Assembly: GCF_900106785.1 (NCBI RefSeq)
Contig: NZ_LT629844.1
Span: forward strand, 350,028-414,027
Length of the DNA stretch: 64,000 nucleotides
Reading direction: 5' to 3'
Source of the DNA: Prevotellamassilia timonensis
Lineage (GTDB): Bacteria; Bacteroidota; Bacteroidia; Bacteroidales; Bacteroidaceae
Made by a program: the position numbers and the translations under genes. Positions 8,740-17,525 of this stretch are shown in pieces. Each line of letters starts with the position of its first letter. Positions within the stretch are counted from its first letter, which is position 1. The notes below the pieces were generated by a model. It saw nothing but the letters and a program-made list of their open reading frames with translations. It was not told where the DNA came from and did not search any database.

Positions 8740-9203
8740 CTCCTTCCCGCGTGGAGTAGAGGACGGGAGTTAAGGGCTTGTCCTCTCTGCCCCTTTCGCT
8801 CCGTACCCGTTCGGGAGATGGCTCTTGAGTGCGCTTTTCAGAAAAAAGTTGAAAAAAGCAAAATGCGCCCGTCCGCAAGACGCGGACGGGCGCAAAGGAA
8901 ATGTAAGCAGTAGCTAAATGTATTGACAGTTCACATTCATAGCCGGAATATCCCGCTTGCGGAGCATAGCTTTTTTTGACCGCAAAGCATTAGGCGGGTT
9001 ACAGTAAATAAAAATGGACACGGCGATACCTCCCCGATACCGCCGTATCCTTAAAAAAGGGCGACTTTAATACACTACCCGCAATCCATTCTATAATAGG
9101 GAACAGCGGCTTTTGCGCAATATTAAATTAAAAAGCCGATAACACATAGTTTTTTTGACCTAATGCGTTATCGGCTCTGCGTCTATGCGTCTGGCACTTT
9201 TAA
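8740..9203. other. Intergenic region with hairpins, no gene
   Basis: No credible coding sequence. It holds a perfect 12-bp inverted repeat at 8865-8876/8882-8893 (GCGCCCGTCCGC), followed on the minus strand by ATTTTGCTTTTTT and so terminator-like. It also holds two related hairpin regions at 8952-8998 and 9134-9176 that share a CATAG(C)TTTTTTTGACC loop (8965-8981 and 9145-9160). GC drops sharply toward 9,200. Confidence 0.5.
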
Positions 9204-9396
9204 TCATTTTTTTTTGAATTTATTATATGTGTTAGCTAACTGTCCACAAGCCGCGTTAATCTTTCTGCCATGAGAAACTCTTATAGTAACTTCAAGTCCT
9301 GCTTGCTCTAATTGATGTTTGAATGCAACTATTTCCCGTTTCTGTGGTGCTTTAATTCTTGAATTGCTTGTTGGGTTGTATTGTAACACGTTAATC
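9204..9396 (-). pseudogene. Cfr/RlmN-family radical SAM rRNA methyltransferase, C-terminal fragment
   Basis: The last ~63 codons of a gene cut off at its 5' side by the IS. Visible blocks are VLQYNPT, IVAFKHQLEQAGLEVTIR and INAACGQLANTY. The AACGQL box, with its C-terminal cysteine, and the preceding VTIR...G motif are hallmarks of the C-terminus of RlmN and Cfr, which methylate A2503 of 23S rRNA. The YNPT and AF...L..AG..VTIR wording is closer to what I recall of Cfr than of housekeeping RlmN. The radical SAM core is absent, so no activity is expected. The fragment is much more AT-rich than the adjacent conjugation genes, suggesting separately acquired cargo. Confidence 0.75.
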
Positions 9397-9436
9397 GGCG
9401 CACCCGACAAACCCTGTGGAGTAGGCCGTGCAGATG

Positions 9437-10525
9437 CTAACCCAAAACTGTTGCTAAACGATACATGAAGAATGGTATGTCTATGACTCCTTTTACTTGT
9501 GCACGAAAGCATTTGATCTTTGAGTTCAACGATTCAGCTGAAGCGTTAGTCTTACGTCCGTCAAAGTAGTTCAGGATTTCATCCTCATAGAATCTGATGG
9601 TATCGCGTACGGACTTGATTTCACGCAGAGTGCAGGAAGCCACTTTCTCATACCACCCCTTGAAATTCTGTTTGGCAGTCTCCTTTGTGAGTTTCTTGTT
9701 TCTGAATATGGCTCTAAGGGAGTTGATCAGATTGTATGCTTCTTCAAGTTTTGGGTAGAGTGCGAAAAGTATCTTCGCACGCTTTTTCTGCGTTGCGCTC
9801 CACTTCTCTCGGCTCATGGACAATTGCTTGCGACATCGTGTCTGTGCCTCTACAAGAGTCTCGCCATTTTCAAGCCTTTTGGGTTCAAAGCGAGTGTTCA
9901 GCCTCATAGGCTTTCTTCCGCGCTTGCTCTTCTTCCAGTTCTTCCCATGCCTTTTCCTCATTCGCTCGCGGTAAGCCTTTCTCTGCGCTGCCAGATTTTC
10001 GAGGTATTTGCGAAACTCTGCCTTCTGTCTGTTCGCCTCCTTTACGGCTTTTCGTTTCAGGCGCAGGCGTATCTCTTCGCAGCCCTCTCCACCGCGTTTT
10101 ACGACATGGAAGCAGTCACGTATGACTGTGGCTTTAGGGAATGCCTCTCGGGCTATGACACGCATGCAATCTGAGAGATCCATCGTGATATTCTCAACCA
10201 TTTCACGCTTATCTGCAGGTAGTTGCATGAGAACCTTCAGTACGTCAGCAGGATTCGTTCCCTTGACTACTGCTATGATTGCACCCTTGCGACCATGGGC
10301 ATCCTTGTTGTGAACGATAGTGTACAGTTCGCCCTGGAGGGAGGTCTCGTCTATGCCTTGCTCCTTACCTACGTTTTGCGGAATAAGAATCCACTTGGAT
10401 GCGTGATCCTTCTGCTCCCACGTCTCGAAGTTACTCAGGGCGTCCTTGTATCTTTTGGCAAACGTGGAGCTGTTAATCATGTACGTATAACCAATCTGAC
10501 GAGCGGTTATCGTCTCAGAGTCCAT
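9437..10525 (-). CDS. ISL3-type DDE transposase (orfB), copy 1
   Basis: A 362-residue transposase with DDE_Tnp_ISL3 features: GIDETSLQGE (first Asp near residue 57), the MDLSDCMRVIAREAFPKATV and IRDCFHVVKR block (second Asp), and the C-terminal NASAESLNSKIK with the Glu. A basic insert (KNWKKSKRGRKP) lies between the second Asp and the Glu. The start overlaps the end of orfA by 11 bases. The frame is intact, so this copy may be active. Confidence 0.9.
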   Translation of the reverse strand: MDSETITARQIGYTYMINSSTFAKRYKDALSNFETWEQKDHASKWILIPQNVGKEQGIDETSLQGELYTIVHNKDAHGRKGAIIAVVKGTNPADVLKVLMQLPADKREMVENITMDLSDCMRVIAREAFPKATVIRDCFHVVKRGGEGCEEIRLRLKRKAVKEANRQKAEFRKYLENLAAQRKAYRERMRKRHGKNWKKSKRGRKPMRLNTRFEPKRLENGETLVEAQTRCRKQLSMSREKWSATQKKRAKILFALYPKLEEAYNLINSLRAIFRNKKLTKETAKQNFKGWYEKVASCTLREIKSVRDTIRFYEDEILNYFDGRKTNASAESLNSKIKCFRAQVKGVIDIPFFMYRLATVLG

Positions 10526-10916
10526 TCGCCCTCTTTAAAAAAAGCGCGAAGTCCTTCGCGTATCGAGTGCCCTTATGCTTCAGTTCAAACTCCTTGTCAA
10601 GGTCAACACTTCTTGTTGTGCCATCCGGCATTGTCCAACGCCTTCTTCGTATGTGAAGTACCGCCTTCTTGTCTCGGGCTGGATAGTCAAGTAAACATGA
10701 TTCTTCCCCAAAACCATTGCTCACGGAATCCTTCATGTCTGGTGTGCGATTGTCGCGCTCATCCAGATAGATGTGAAGCTCTGTTGTGTAAAGAACATCC
10801 TTGTCCAGAGTACGCTGTGTTGCAAAGTCTGTCACCTCGAAATATTTAAGAACTCCTTCGGGGAGGAAATATGAGGCGAGGCCCTCATACATATTTTTAT
10901 TGCCATTCTGATTCAT
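10515..10916 (-). CDS. ISAon1-type transposase N-terminal protein (orfA), copy 1
   Basis: A 133-residue protein opening MNQNGNKNMYEGLASYFLPE with a conserved RRRRWTMPDGTTR block, typical of the separate N-terminal (DNA-binding) part of ISAon1-like transposases. A TACCTTTG promoter element lies only 5 bases before the ATG, so the message should be almost leaderless. The stop overlaps orfB's ATG, suggesting coupled translation. Confidence 0.85.
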   Translation of the reverse strand: MNQNGNKNMYEGLASYFLPEGVLKYFEVTDFATQRTLDKDVLYTTELHIYLDERDNRTPDMKDSVSNGFGEESCLLDYPARDKKAVLHIRRRRWTMPDGTTRSVDLDKEFELKHKGTRYAKDFALFLKRANGL

Positions 10917-11060
10917 AGTGCAAAGGTACTACTTTTGGGCAATCATGTATCGTTTGGCAACTCAGTTTTTGGGTTAGCATCTGCACAGCCCTCCACAGGG
11001 TTTGTCGGGTGCGCCTTTTGGGCGCACCCGACAAACCCTGTGGAGTAGGCCGTGCAGATG

Positions 11061-12149
11061 CTAACCCAAAACTGTTGCTAAACGATACATGAAGAATGGT
11101 ATGTCTATGACTCCTTTTACTTGTGCACGAAAGCATTTGATCTTTGAGTTCAACGATTCAGCTGAAGCGTTAGTCTTACGTCCGTCAAAGTAGTTCAGGA
11201 TTTCATCCTCATAGAATCTGATGGTATCGCGTACGGACTTGATTTCACGCAGAGTGCAGGAAGCCACTTTCTCATACCACCCCTTGAAATTCTGTTTGGC
11301 AGTCTCCTTTGTGAGTTTCTTGTTTCTGAATATGGCTCTAAGGGAGTTGATCAGATTGTATGCTTCTTCAAGTTTTGGGTAGAGTGCGAAAAGTATCTTC
11401 GCACGCTTTTTCTGCGTTGCGCTCCACTTCTCTCGGCTCATGGACAATTGCTTGCGACATCGTGTCTGTGCCTCTACAAGAGTCTCGCCATTTTCAAGCC
11501 TTTTGGGTTCAAAGCGAGTGTTCAGCCTCATAGGCTTTCTTCCGCGCTTGCTCTTCTTCCAGTTCTTCCCATGCCTTTTCCTCATTCGCTCGCGGTAAGC
11601 CTTTCTCTGCGCTGCCAGATTTTCGAGGTATTTGCGAAACTCTGCCTTCTGTCTGTTCGCCTCCTTTACGGCTTTTCGTTTCAGGCGCAGGCGTATCTCT
11701 TCGCAGCCCTCTCCACCGCGTTTTACGACATGGAAGCAGTCACGTATGACTGTGGCTTTAGGGAATGCCTCTCGGGCTATGACACGCATGCAATCTGAGA
11801 GATCCATCGTGATATTCTCAACCATTTCACGCTTATCTGCAGGTAGTTGCATGAGAACCTTCAGTACGTCAGCAGGATTCGTTCCCTTGACTACTGCTAT
11901 GATTGCACCCTTGCGACCATGGGCATCCTTGTTGTGAACGATAGTGTACAGTTCGCCCTGGAGGGAGGTCTCGTCTATGCCTTGCTCCTTACCTACGTTT
12001 TGCGGAATAAGAATCCACTTGGATGCGTGATCCTTCTGCTCCCACGTCTCGAAGTTACTCAGGGCGTCCTTGTATCTTTTGGCAAACGTGGAGCTGTTAA
12101 TCATGTACGTATAACCAATCTGACGAGCGGTTATCGTCTCAGAGTCCAT
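11061..12149 (-). CDS. ISL3-type DDE transposase (orfB), copy 2
   Basis: Identical 362-residue protein to the copy 1 orfB, with the same intact catalytic blocks and the same 11-base overlap with orfA. No disabling change is visible. Confidence 0.9.
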   Translation of the reverse strand: MDSETITARQIGYTYMINSSTFAKRYKDALSNFETWEQKDHASKWILIPQNVGKEQGIDETSLQGELYTIVHNKDAHGRKGAIIAVVKGTNPADVLKVLMQLPADKREMVENITMDLSDCMRVIAREAFPKATVIRDCFHVVKRGGEGCEEIRLRLKRKAVKEANRQKAEFRKYLENLAAQRKAYRERMRKRHGKNWKKSKRGRKPMRLNTRFEPKRLENGETLVEAQTRCRKQLSMSREKWSATQKKRAKILFALYPKLEEAYNLINSLRAIFRNKKLTKETAKQNFKGWYEKVASCTLREIKSVRDTIRFYEDEILNYFDGRKTNASAESLNSKIKCFRAQVKGVIDIPFFMYRLATVLG

Positions 12150-12540
12150 TCGCCCTCTTTAAAAAAAGCGCGAAGTCCTTCGCGTATCGAGTGCCCTTAT
12201 GCTTCAGTTCAAACTCCTTGTCAAGGTCAACACTTCTTGTTGTGCCATCCGGCATTGTCCAACGCCTTCTTCGTATGTGAAGTACCGCCTTCTTGTCTCG
12301 GGCTGGATAGTCAAGTAAACATGATTCTTCCCCAAAACCATTGCTCACGGAATCCTTCATGTCTGGTGTGCGATTGTCGCGCTCATCCAGATAGATGTGA
12401 AGCTCTGTTGTGTAAAGAACATCCTTGTCCAGAGTACGCTGTGTTGCAAAGTCTGTCACCTCGAAATATTTAAGAACTCCTTCGGGGAGGAAATATGAGG
12501 CGAGGCCCTCATACATATTTTTATTGCCATTCTGATTCAT
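12139..12540 (-). CDS. ISAon1-type transposase N-terminal protein (orfA), copy 2
   Basis: Identical 133-residue protein to the copy 1 orfA. The TACCTTTG promoter element is at 12545-12552, giving a predicted transcript start at or next to the ATG (12538-12540). Confidence 0.85.
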   Translation of the reverse strand: MNQNGNKNMYEGLASYFLPEGVLKYFEVTDFATQRTLDKDVLYTTELHIYLDERDNRTPDMKDSVSNGFGEESCLLDYPARDKKAVLHIRRRRWTMPDGTTRSVDLDKEFELKHKGTRYAKDFALFLKRANGL

Positions 12541-12638
12541 AGTGCAAAGGTACTACTTTTGGGCAATCATGTATCGTTTGGCAACTCAGTTTTTGGGTTA
12601 GCATCTGCACAGCCCTCCACAGGGTTTGTCGGGTGCGC

Positions 12639-14078
12639 CTATTTTTGCTGTTTTATAATATCCCATGCTTTCTTTGCTTTATTGTAATCGTTTAGGACAT
12701 TATTAAACAACTGGGTGTATTCTACTGAAGGTCTCTGTTCTATATTGGTATTATGACCATTATTATTTTGAGGAAGTTGGTTTATCACCCCAGAATTTAT
12801 AGGAGAATTGTTTTGTGTTTGAGTTCCTTGATTTTGAGTTGTGTTATTTGAACTTCCTGTATTCGTTTGTCTTGCACCATGAGTTGTTGTTTGGTTTCGT
12901 CGATGATCTCTATTTCTTCCATTTTGGTGATTGTTGTTAGCCTGAGAACTGCTATGTGAGCTTGAAGAGTCATCATTGATATTGGTGTCACTTTCATCCG
13001 TTTCTTTGTTAGGAATTTCGACATTAAATTCAAAATTAGAATTCCCTTCAGTTTGTGTTTTTACAAAAGAAAAGTACAACACTATCCCTAAGACACATAT
13101 AGAAACAATGCCGATAATATAGATGTAAGGAGACTTTAGAATTTTCGAACTGAGAGAATCCTTACTATTTACAATAGGAACTTTTTTGTCTCTATTCTTG
13201 CTCTGTTTTTTTACCACTCTCGGATATCCATCAGGTCTACCTTTTGCAGGTTTGCCTCCATCGGACACACATAATATATCTATAGTTACATTATCTGTCC
13301 AACCTGTAGCTTGTCCTTTTTCCCACAATGCTTCTAATGAATCTTTAGAAGAAGTACAGGTACTCTCAACAGTCTCGTTTATCTCAGAATCTGTGAGTAA
13401 TCCACATAACCCATCACTGCAAAGAATAAATACATCACGTTGGTAAATATCATATACTCGCAATTCTGGAGTTGCAGTTTCACCATTATCTCCAAGTGAT
13501 TTCGTTATAATATTGCCATCTGGATGATTGAACGCTTCTTCTTCTGATATTTTGCCTTCATCAACTAAAGATTGTACATAAGAGTGGTCATGAGATAGAC
13601 GAACTAACTCATTATTTGGATTGAATCTGTATATTCTGCTATCACCATACCATCCGCAATATGCTTTACCATTTAATAGCCATAGTAGAACAATAGTACT
13701 ACCTAGTCCTTCAGCTTCTTTGTGTTCTTTTGCATATTGCTTAATTGAATTATCTGCGTCGATGATTGACTCCTTGATAAAATCCAAAATGTCAACTTCG
13801 TTGCTTAATATTTCGTTAGGAACACTAGAAAAATGTTTCTTTATACTTTCAACGACAAGCATAGATGCGATTTCACCAGCGTTCATTCCTCCCATGCCAT
13901 CTGCTACAACAAGAAGCGTTCCTTTTTCAGACAATTCTATGTCTGTATCGTTTCCTATTTTGGGACTCGAGTCTGAATTCAAAAGTGATAAGTCTGGACA
14001 TATCCAATAGTTATCTTGATTTTGAGCTCGCCCTGCTCTATCACACTTTGCTGCGACATTAAATATAATTCGGCTCAT
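12639..14078 (-). CDS. Membrane-anchored PP2C-type Ser/Thr phosphatase, 3' end altered by IS
   Basis: A 479-residue protein. Residues 1-270 are a PP2C phosphatase domain with the metal-site motifs VVADGMGGMNAGEIAS, GWYGDSRIYRF, ILCSDGLCGLL and WTDNVTID. A single membrane segment (IYIIGIVSICVLGIVLYFSF) lies near 313-335, followed by an Asn/Thr/Gln/Ser-rich extracytoplasmic tail and a short terminal helix. The stop codon is TA from the gene plus G from the first base of the IS, so the native C-terminus is unknown. The start overlaps hldD by 20 bases, making it the last visible gene of the UpxY operon. It would dephosphorylate Ser/Thr proteins in the cytoplasm; no partner kinase is present. Confidence 0.85.
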   Translation of the reverse strand: MSRIIFNVAAKCDRAGRAQNQDNYWICPDLSLLNSDSSPKIGNDTDIELSEKGTLLVVADGMGGMNAGEIASMLVVESIKKHFSSVPNEILSNEVDILDFIKESIIDADNSIKQYAKEHKEAEGLGSTIVLLWLLNGKAYCGWYGDSRIYRFNPNNELVRLSHDHSYVQSLVDEGKISEEEAFNHPDGNIITKSLGDNGETATPELRVYDIYQRDVFILCSDGLCGLLTDSEINETVESTCTSSKDSLEALWEKGQATGWTDNVTIDILCVSDGGKPAKGRPDGYPRVVKKQSKNRDKKVPIVNSKDSLSSKILKSPYIYIIGIVSICVLGIVLYFSFVKTQTEGNSNFEFNVEIPNKETDESDTNINDDSSSSHSSSQANNNHQNGRNRDHRRNQTTTHGARQTNTGSSNNTTQNQGTQTQNNSPINSGVINQLPQNNNGHNTNIEQRPSVEYTQLFNNVLNDYNKAKKAWDIIKQQK

Positions 14079-15057
14079 ATCTTTTATTTTTTTTGTTTAA
14101 AAATTCATTTACATATTGAGATATGCCAGCTTCTAACGAAGTAAACTCTTTTGTATAACCAACCGATCTTAACTTCGTCAAATTAGCCTCTGTGAAATTT
14201 TGGTAATGTTTTTTAAGTTTCTCGGGCATATCTATATAATGGATTTTACATTCTATATGACAGGCTTTTTTAATTGATTCTACGACTTCCAAAAAGCTAC
14301 TTGCACATCCTGTTCCTACATTGAAGAGTCCTATAATTTCCTGATGTTCCAGCATCCAAATAATGACATCTACACAATCTCTAACGTATACAAAGTCTCT
14401 TTTTTGTTGTCCGTCTTTGAAATCTGCGCAATTAGATTTGAATAAGTTTACAGTATTGTTTTGGAGCATCTGCAAGAAAAAATGAAATATAACGCTTGCT
14501 TGTAAACCTTTGTGATATTCGTTAGGTCCATATACGTTGAAAAATTTCAATCCAACTGATAATGATTTGTTTTTATTCACATATCTATCATATGAAATAT
14601 ATTTGTCGACATAATTTTTACTCCATGCATATGGATTTAATGGAGATAGCTGATTTAAGTATTCTATGTCATCAGAATCTATATATCCTTTTCCCCCATC
14701 TCCATAGGTAGAAGCAGAAGATGCATATATGAATCGAATGTGATTATTTTTACAAAACTCATACAATCTAATCGTTAATTTGATGTTATTTTCAACAATA
14801 GAATCTACATTATTTTCTGTAGTAGAGGAAATACCTCCAAGATGAATAATGGCTTTTATTTTTTGAACATTAGATTCTATAAATGAATCTATATCTTGAG
14901 GGGAAACAAGATATGGGAATATACGTTTTGATATATTCCTCCATTTATCTTCAACCCCGAATGAGTCAACGGCAACAAGACCTTTATATTGTCTTAGCTC
15001 TAATTCTGCAAGCAAATTTGAACCTATAAAACCTGTAGCACCTGTTACAATAATCAT
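14059..15057 (-). CDS. hldD: ADP-heptose 6-epimerase-like extended SDR
   Basis: A 332-residue NAD(P)-dependent sugar nucleotide epimerase. The Rossmann motif VTGATGFIGSNL is at residues 4-15; YASSASTYGDGGKGYIDSD and the catalytic YAWSK (about 141-145) follow, then GLKFFNVYGPNEYHKG. Length and sequence fit ADP-glyceromanno-heptose 6-epimerase, which converts ADP-D- to ADP-L-glycero-beta-D-manno-heptose; the neighbours supporting this are HldE and GmhA/GmhB. ATG overlaps the hldE stop by four bases. Confidence 0.88.
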   Translation of the reverse strand: MIIVTGATGFIGSNLLAELELRQYKGLVAVDSFGVEDKWRNISKRIFPYLVSPQDIDSFIESNVQKIKAIIHLGGISSTTENNVDSIVENNIKLTIRLYEFCKNNHIRFIYASSASTYGDGGKGYIDSDDIEYLNQLSPLNPYAWSKNYVDKYISYDRYVNKNKSLSVGLKFFNVYGPNEYHKGLQASVIFHFFLQMLQNNTVNLFKSNCADFKDGQQKRDFVYVRDCVDVIIWMLEHQEIIGLFNVGTGCASSFLEVVESIKKACHIECKIHYIDMPEKLKKHYQNFTEANLTKLRSVGYTKEFTSLEAGISQYVNEFLNKKNKRYEPNYI

Positions 15058-16421
15058 AGTTTTATTTTATCTATTATTTTTGTTGATGATAGGTTATATA
15101 CAAATGGGATGCTAAAAACCTGTCCTCCATTTTTTGTGACAAAATCAGCTCCTATAATCTCTTTAAATTTATAATCTCCGCCTTTTACCAACACATTTGG
15201 TTTTATTGCTTCTATAAGTTGCAATGGAGTATCATCGTCAAAGACAACTATATAGTCAATATATTGGATTGAAGACAATACTTTTATTCTTTGATTAAGT
15301 GTATTAACTGGGCGACTATTACCTTTTAATCTTCTTATGGAAGAGTCTGAGTTTAATCCTACAACAAGAATATCACCTTTTTCTTTTGCCTTTTGCAATA
15401 AGTCTATATGCCCTGCGTGAATAACATCGAAACATCCATTTGTAAAGACAACTTTCTTTCCTTTTGTCTTCTTGATAATTTCATGTACATTCAATACTTT
15501 TATGTACCCATTTAGAACTTCGTCTAATTCTACAATAGAATTTCCAAAACGCCCAACCTTAATATTCGCAGCTTTATTGGCAAAGTATAAAATTCTATCA
15601 AATGACATGTCTTTATACTTGGATAAATAAGAAATATATGCTGTTACTATATCTCCAGCTCCAGTAACATCAAAAACGAGATGCTTTTGGCAGCTATGTT
15701 TTATGATATTATTTTTTTCATCAACAGCAATGATACCTTCTTCACCACACGTCATAATTAATCGCTCTGTATTTAATACACTTCTTAATTTTTGTAAAGA
15801 ACTATCACTAATCCATATTTCAGACAATTTATCTAAAAGTTTATGTATTTCCTTTTTGTTGCCTTTAACAATAGTTGCTCCTTTATATTTTTTCAAGTCA
15901 TTCTCCTTGATATCTATAATGACATTAATGCCATTTCTTTGTCCATAACGGATAATGTCTTGACACATTTGCGTGGTAATAACGCCTTTATTATAATCAG
16001 ATATTACAATGTTGCATATTTGGTTCCGAGTCAGATAATTCATAATTTTATATCTATCTTCGTCACTATAGGACACAAAAGTTTCTCGATCTGTACGAAA
16101 CATTTGCTGATGAAGGTCATTTACGAATCTTGTTTTGCACGTGGTATCGGTATTATATGTTGATAAAAAATCGACCTCTAGACCTTCTTGCTTTAGTATT
16201 TTCTTAAACATTTTACCATTTTCATCGTTTCCAATTATTCCAAACAAAATTACATTAGCTCCTAACCTTTTTAGTTGTTTTGCAACATTTGCAGCTCCTC
16301 CTAATTGATATTCGCATGTAGTTTGTTTCAAAATAGGGCAACCTGATTCAGGCGAGACTCTTTCGACTATACCAAAAACATATTTGTCTAACATGAGATC
16401 GCCAATAACAATAGTTTTCAT
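15054..16421 (-). CDS. hldE: Bifunctional heptose-phosphate kinase / adenylyltransferase
   Basis: A 455-residue two-domain enzyme. Residues 1-310 are a PfkB/ribokinase fold (IVIGDLMLDKYVFG; LGGAANVAKQLKRLGANVIL; FDVTGAGDIVTAYISYL). Residues about 325-455 are a nucleotidyltransferase with FTNGCFDVIHAGH, where HAGH is the HxGH motif, and VLVKGGDYKF. It phosphorylates heptose-7-P at C1 and, after GmhB action, transfers AMP. The start at 16421 gives the usual N-terminus; an ATG at 16442 is also possible. Downstream it overlaps hldD. Confidence 0.92.
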   Translation of the reverse strand: MKTIVIGDLMLDKYVFGIVERVSPESGCPILKQTTCEYQLGGAANVAKQLKRLGANVILFGIIGNDENGKMFKKILKQEGLEVDFLSTYNTDTTCKTRFVNDLHQQMFRTDRETFVSYSDEDRYKIMNYLTRNQICNIVISDYNKGVITTQMCQDIIRYGQRNGINVIIDIKENDLKKYKGATIVKGNKKEIHKLLDKLSEIWISDSSLQKLRSVLNTERLIMTCGEEGIIAVDEKNNIIKHSCQKHLVFDVTGAGDIVTAYISYLSKYKDMSFDRILYFANKAANIKVGRFGNSIVELDEVLNGYIKVLNVHEIIKKTKGKKVVFTNGCFDVIHAGHIDLLQKAKEKGDILVVGLNSDSSIRRLKGNSRPVNTLNQRIKVLSSIQYIDYIVVFDDDTPLQLIEAIKPNVLVKGGDYKFKEIIGADFVTKNGGQVFSIPFVYNLSSTKIIDKIKL

Positions 16422-16443
16422 TTGTAATTCTCCGGTATCCATA

Positions 16444-17511
16444 TTATTGAACAAGTATGAATTTAGCATTAATTCTATTAGCGAATAATCTATCTGCAAA
16501 GGAATCTCCAACAACAATTGTTTTTGAAAAATCAATATCAGGAAAATCTCTTTTTATGTTTTCTGCCATTCCTGTATTAGGTTTTCTTGTTTTGTCCGTA
16601 TCGTCTATACCTTTACTGTAATAGACTTTATCTATAGACCCCCCAAGCTTCTTGATTTCACTCAACATACATTCATGTAATGTTAACAATTCATTCTCGG
16701 TCATAATACCTTTTCCTATTCCTGCTTGATTCGTTGTTATGAAAATCCTATCAAAACATTCCGAGAGTAATTTAATGTTAGATTTAAAGCCATCAGTAAA
16801 AACAAACTCAGAAAAAGATGAAATATAGCCATTGGGTTTTGTTATATTGACAACGCCATCACGATCAAGTATAAGGAACTTATAACCATTTTTGAATTCA
16901 TTTTTTATTTGCTCCCACTCATTGACTGTTTTTAAATCTACTATTTCCTCTACCAGTTCACACACTATATGAGATATGATATCATGGCACTCTTGGATAA
17001 TCTGTACATCATTGCTTGGAATCATTATTATTTCTTCTGCTAACAAATCAATATCATGTACGCATTGTCCTGTGAAAACTATTGATTTTATATTAGAATT
17101 CTTACACACATTCAATGCTTCTATGATATTCCTTGATTTACATGATGTTGTAAATGCAATAAACACATCTTTCGTTGTACCAATGCCTTCTATTTGCCGA
17201 GAGAAAATTCTTTCAAATCCAAAATCATTTCCTATACAAGTTAATAGAGATGCATTGGAACTCAACGATAATGAGGGAAAAGGTGTTCTGCTATTTTTTA
17301 AACGCCCCATCATTTCTGAGGAAAAATGTTCTGATTGAGAAGCTGAACCACCATTTCCAGCTGTGATTATTTTTCCTCCGAGTTTTAGGCATTCAGCCAA
17401 GATTTGTGCAGATTTTAATATTTTATTTTGAATTCCAACATTTTGAATGATTGTATTCAAAATAGCTCTACGTTGCTCTAACTTTTTATTTATTTTTACT
17501 AGTAATTCCAT
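16444..17511 (-). CDS. GmhA-GmhB fusion: heptose isomerase + heptose bisphosphatase
   Basis: A 355-residue fusion. Residues 1-195 form a SIS domain with the GmhA signature AGNGGSASQSEHFSSEMMG, SLSSNASLLTCIGNDFGFE and IQECHDIISHIVCELVEE, for sedoheptulose-7-P to heptose-7-P isomerisation. Residues about 205-355 form a HAD phosphatase like GmhB (FLILDRDGVVNITKPNGYI; FITTNQAGIGKG; TRKPNTGMAENI; VVGDSFADRLFA). The cysteines of the zinc loop seen in E. coli GmhB are missing. The gene lies 14 bases after upxY and 22 before hldE, so it belongs to the same operon. Confidence 0.88.
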   Translation of the reverse strand: MELLVKINKKLEQRRAILNTIIQNVGIQNKILKSAQILAECLKLGGKIITAGNGGSASQSEHFSSEMMGRLKNSRTPFPSLSLSSNASLLTCIGNDFGFERIFSRQIEGIGTTKDVFIAFTTSCKSRNIIEALNVCKNSNIKSIVFTGQCVHDIDLLAEEIIMIPSNDVQIIQECHDIISHIVCELVEEIVDLKTVNEWEQIKNEFKNGYKFLILDRDGVVNITKPNGYISSFSEFVFTDGFKSNIKLLSECFDRIFITTNQAGIGKGIMTENELLTLHECMLSEIKKLGGSIDKVYYSKGIDDTDKTRKPNTGMAENIKRDFPDIDFSKTIVVGDSFADRLFANRINAKFILVQ

Positions 17512-17525
17512 TGGAATCGAAGAAA

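Larger units (their letters stand above)
9397..11015 (-). mobile_element. ISL3/ISAon1-like insertion sequence, copy 1
   Basis: 1,619 bp bounded by GGCGCACCC...GGGTGCGCC. The first 25 bp of the ends are a perfect inverted repeat, and similarity continues to about 50 bp (TGTGCAGATGCTAACCCAAA on each side). It carries two overlapping minus-strand genes. The left flank is CGTTAATC; on the right it is separated from copy 2 by only TTTTG. All three copies in the window have the same length and encode identical proteins, so they are recent. Confidence 0.93.
11021..12639 (-). mobile_element. ISL3/ISAon1-like insertion sequence, copy 2 (tandem)
   Basis: A second 1,619-bp copy in the same orientation, five bases (TTTTG) after copy 1. 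Its right flank is TATTTTTG, whose last five bases equal that spacer. This suggests an original 8-bp target duplication whose left copy lost three bases when copy 1 arrived. Its right end lies inside the 3' end of the PP2C gene. Confidence 0.93.

Noticed and set aside
9204..9512. A 102-codon frame running from inside IS copy 1 into the rRNA methyltransferase remnant
   Set aside because: It is a chimera across the IS end; only the 63 codons left of 9,397 are related to a real gene.
10897..11136. A frame crossing the IS1-IS2 junction
   Set aside because: It reads antisense to or across the inverted repeats and has no start signal or domain.
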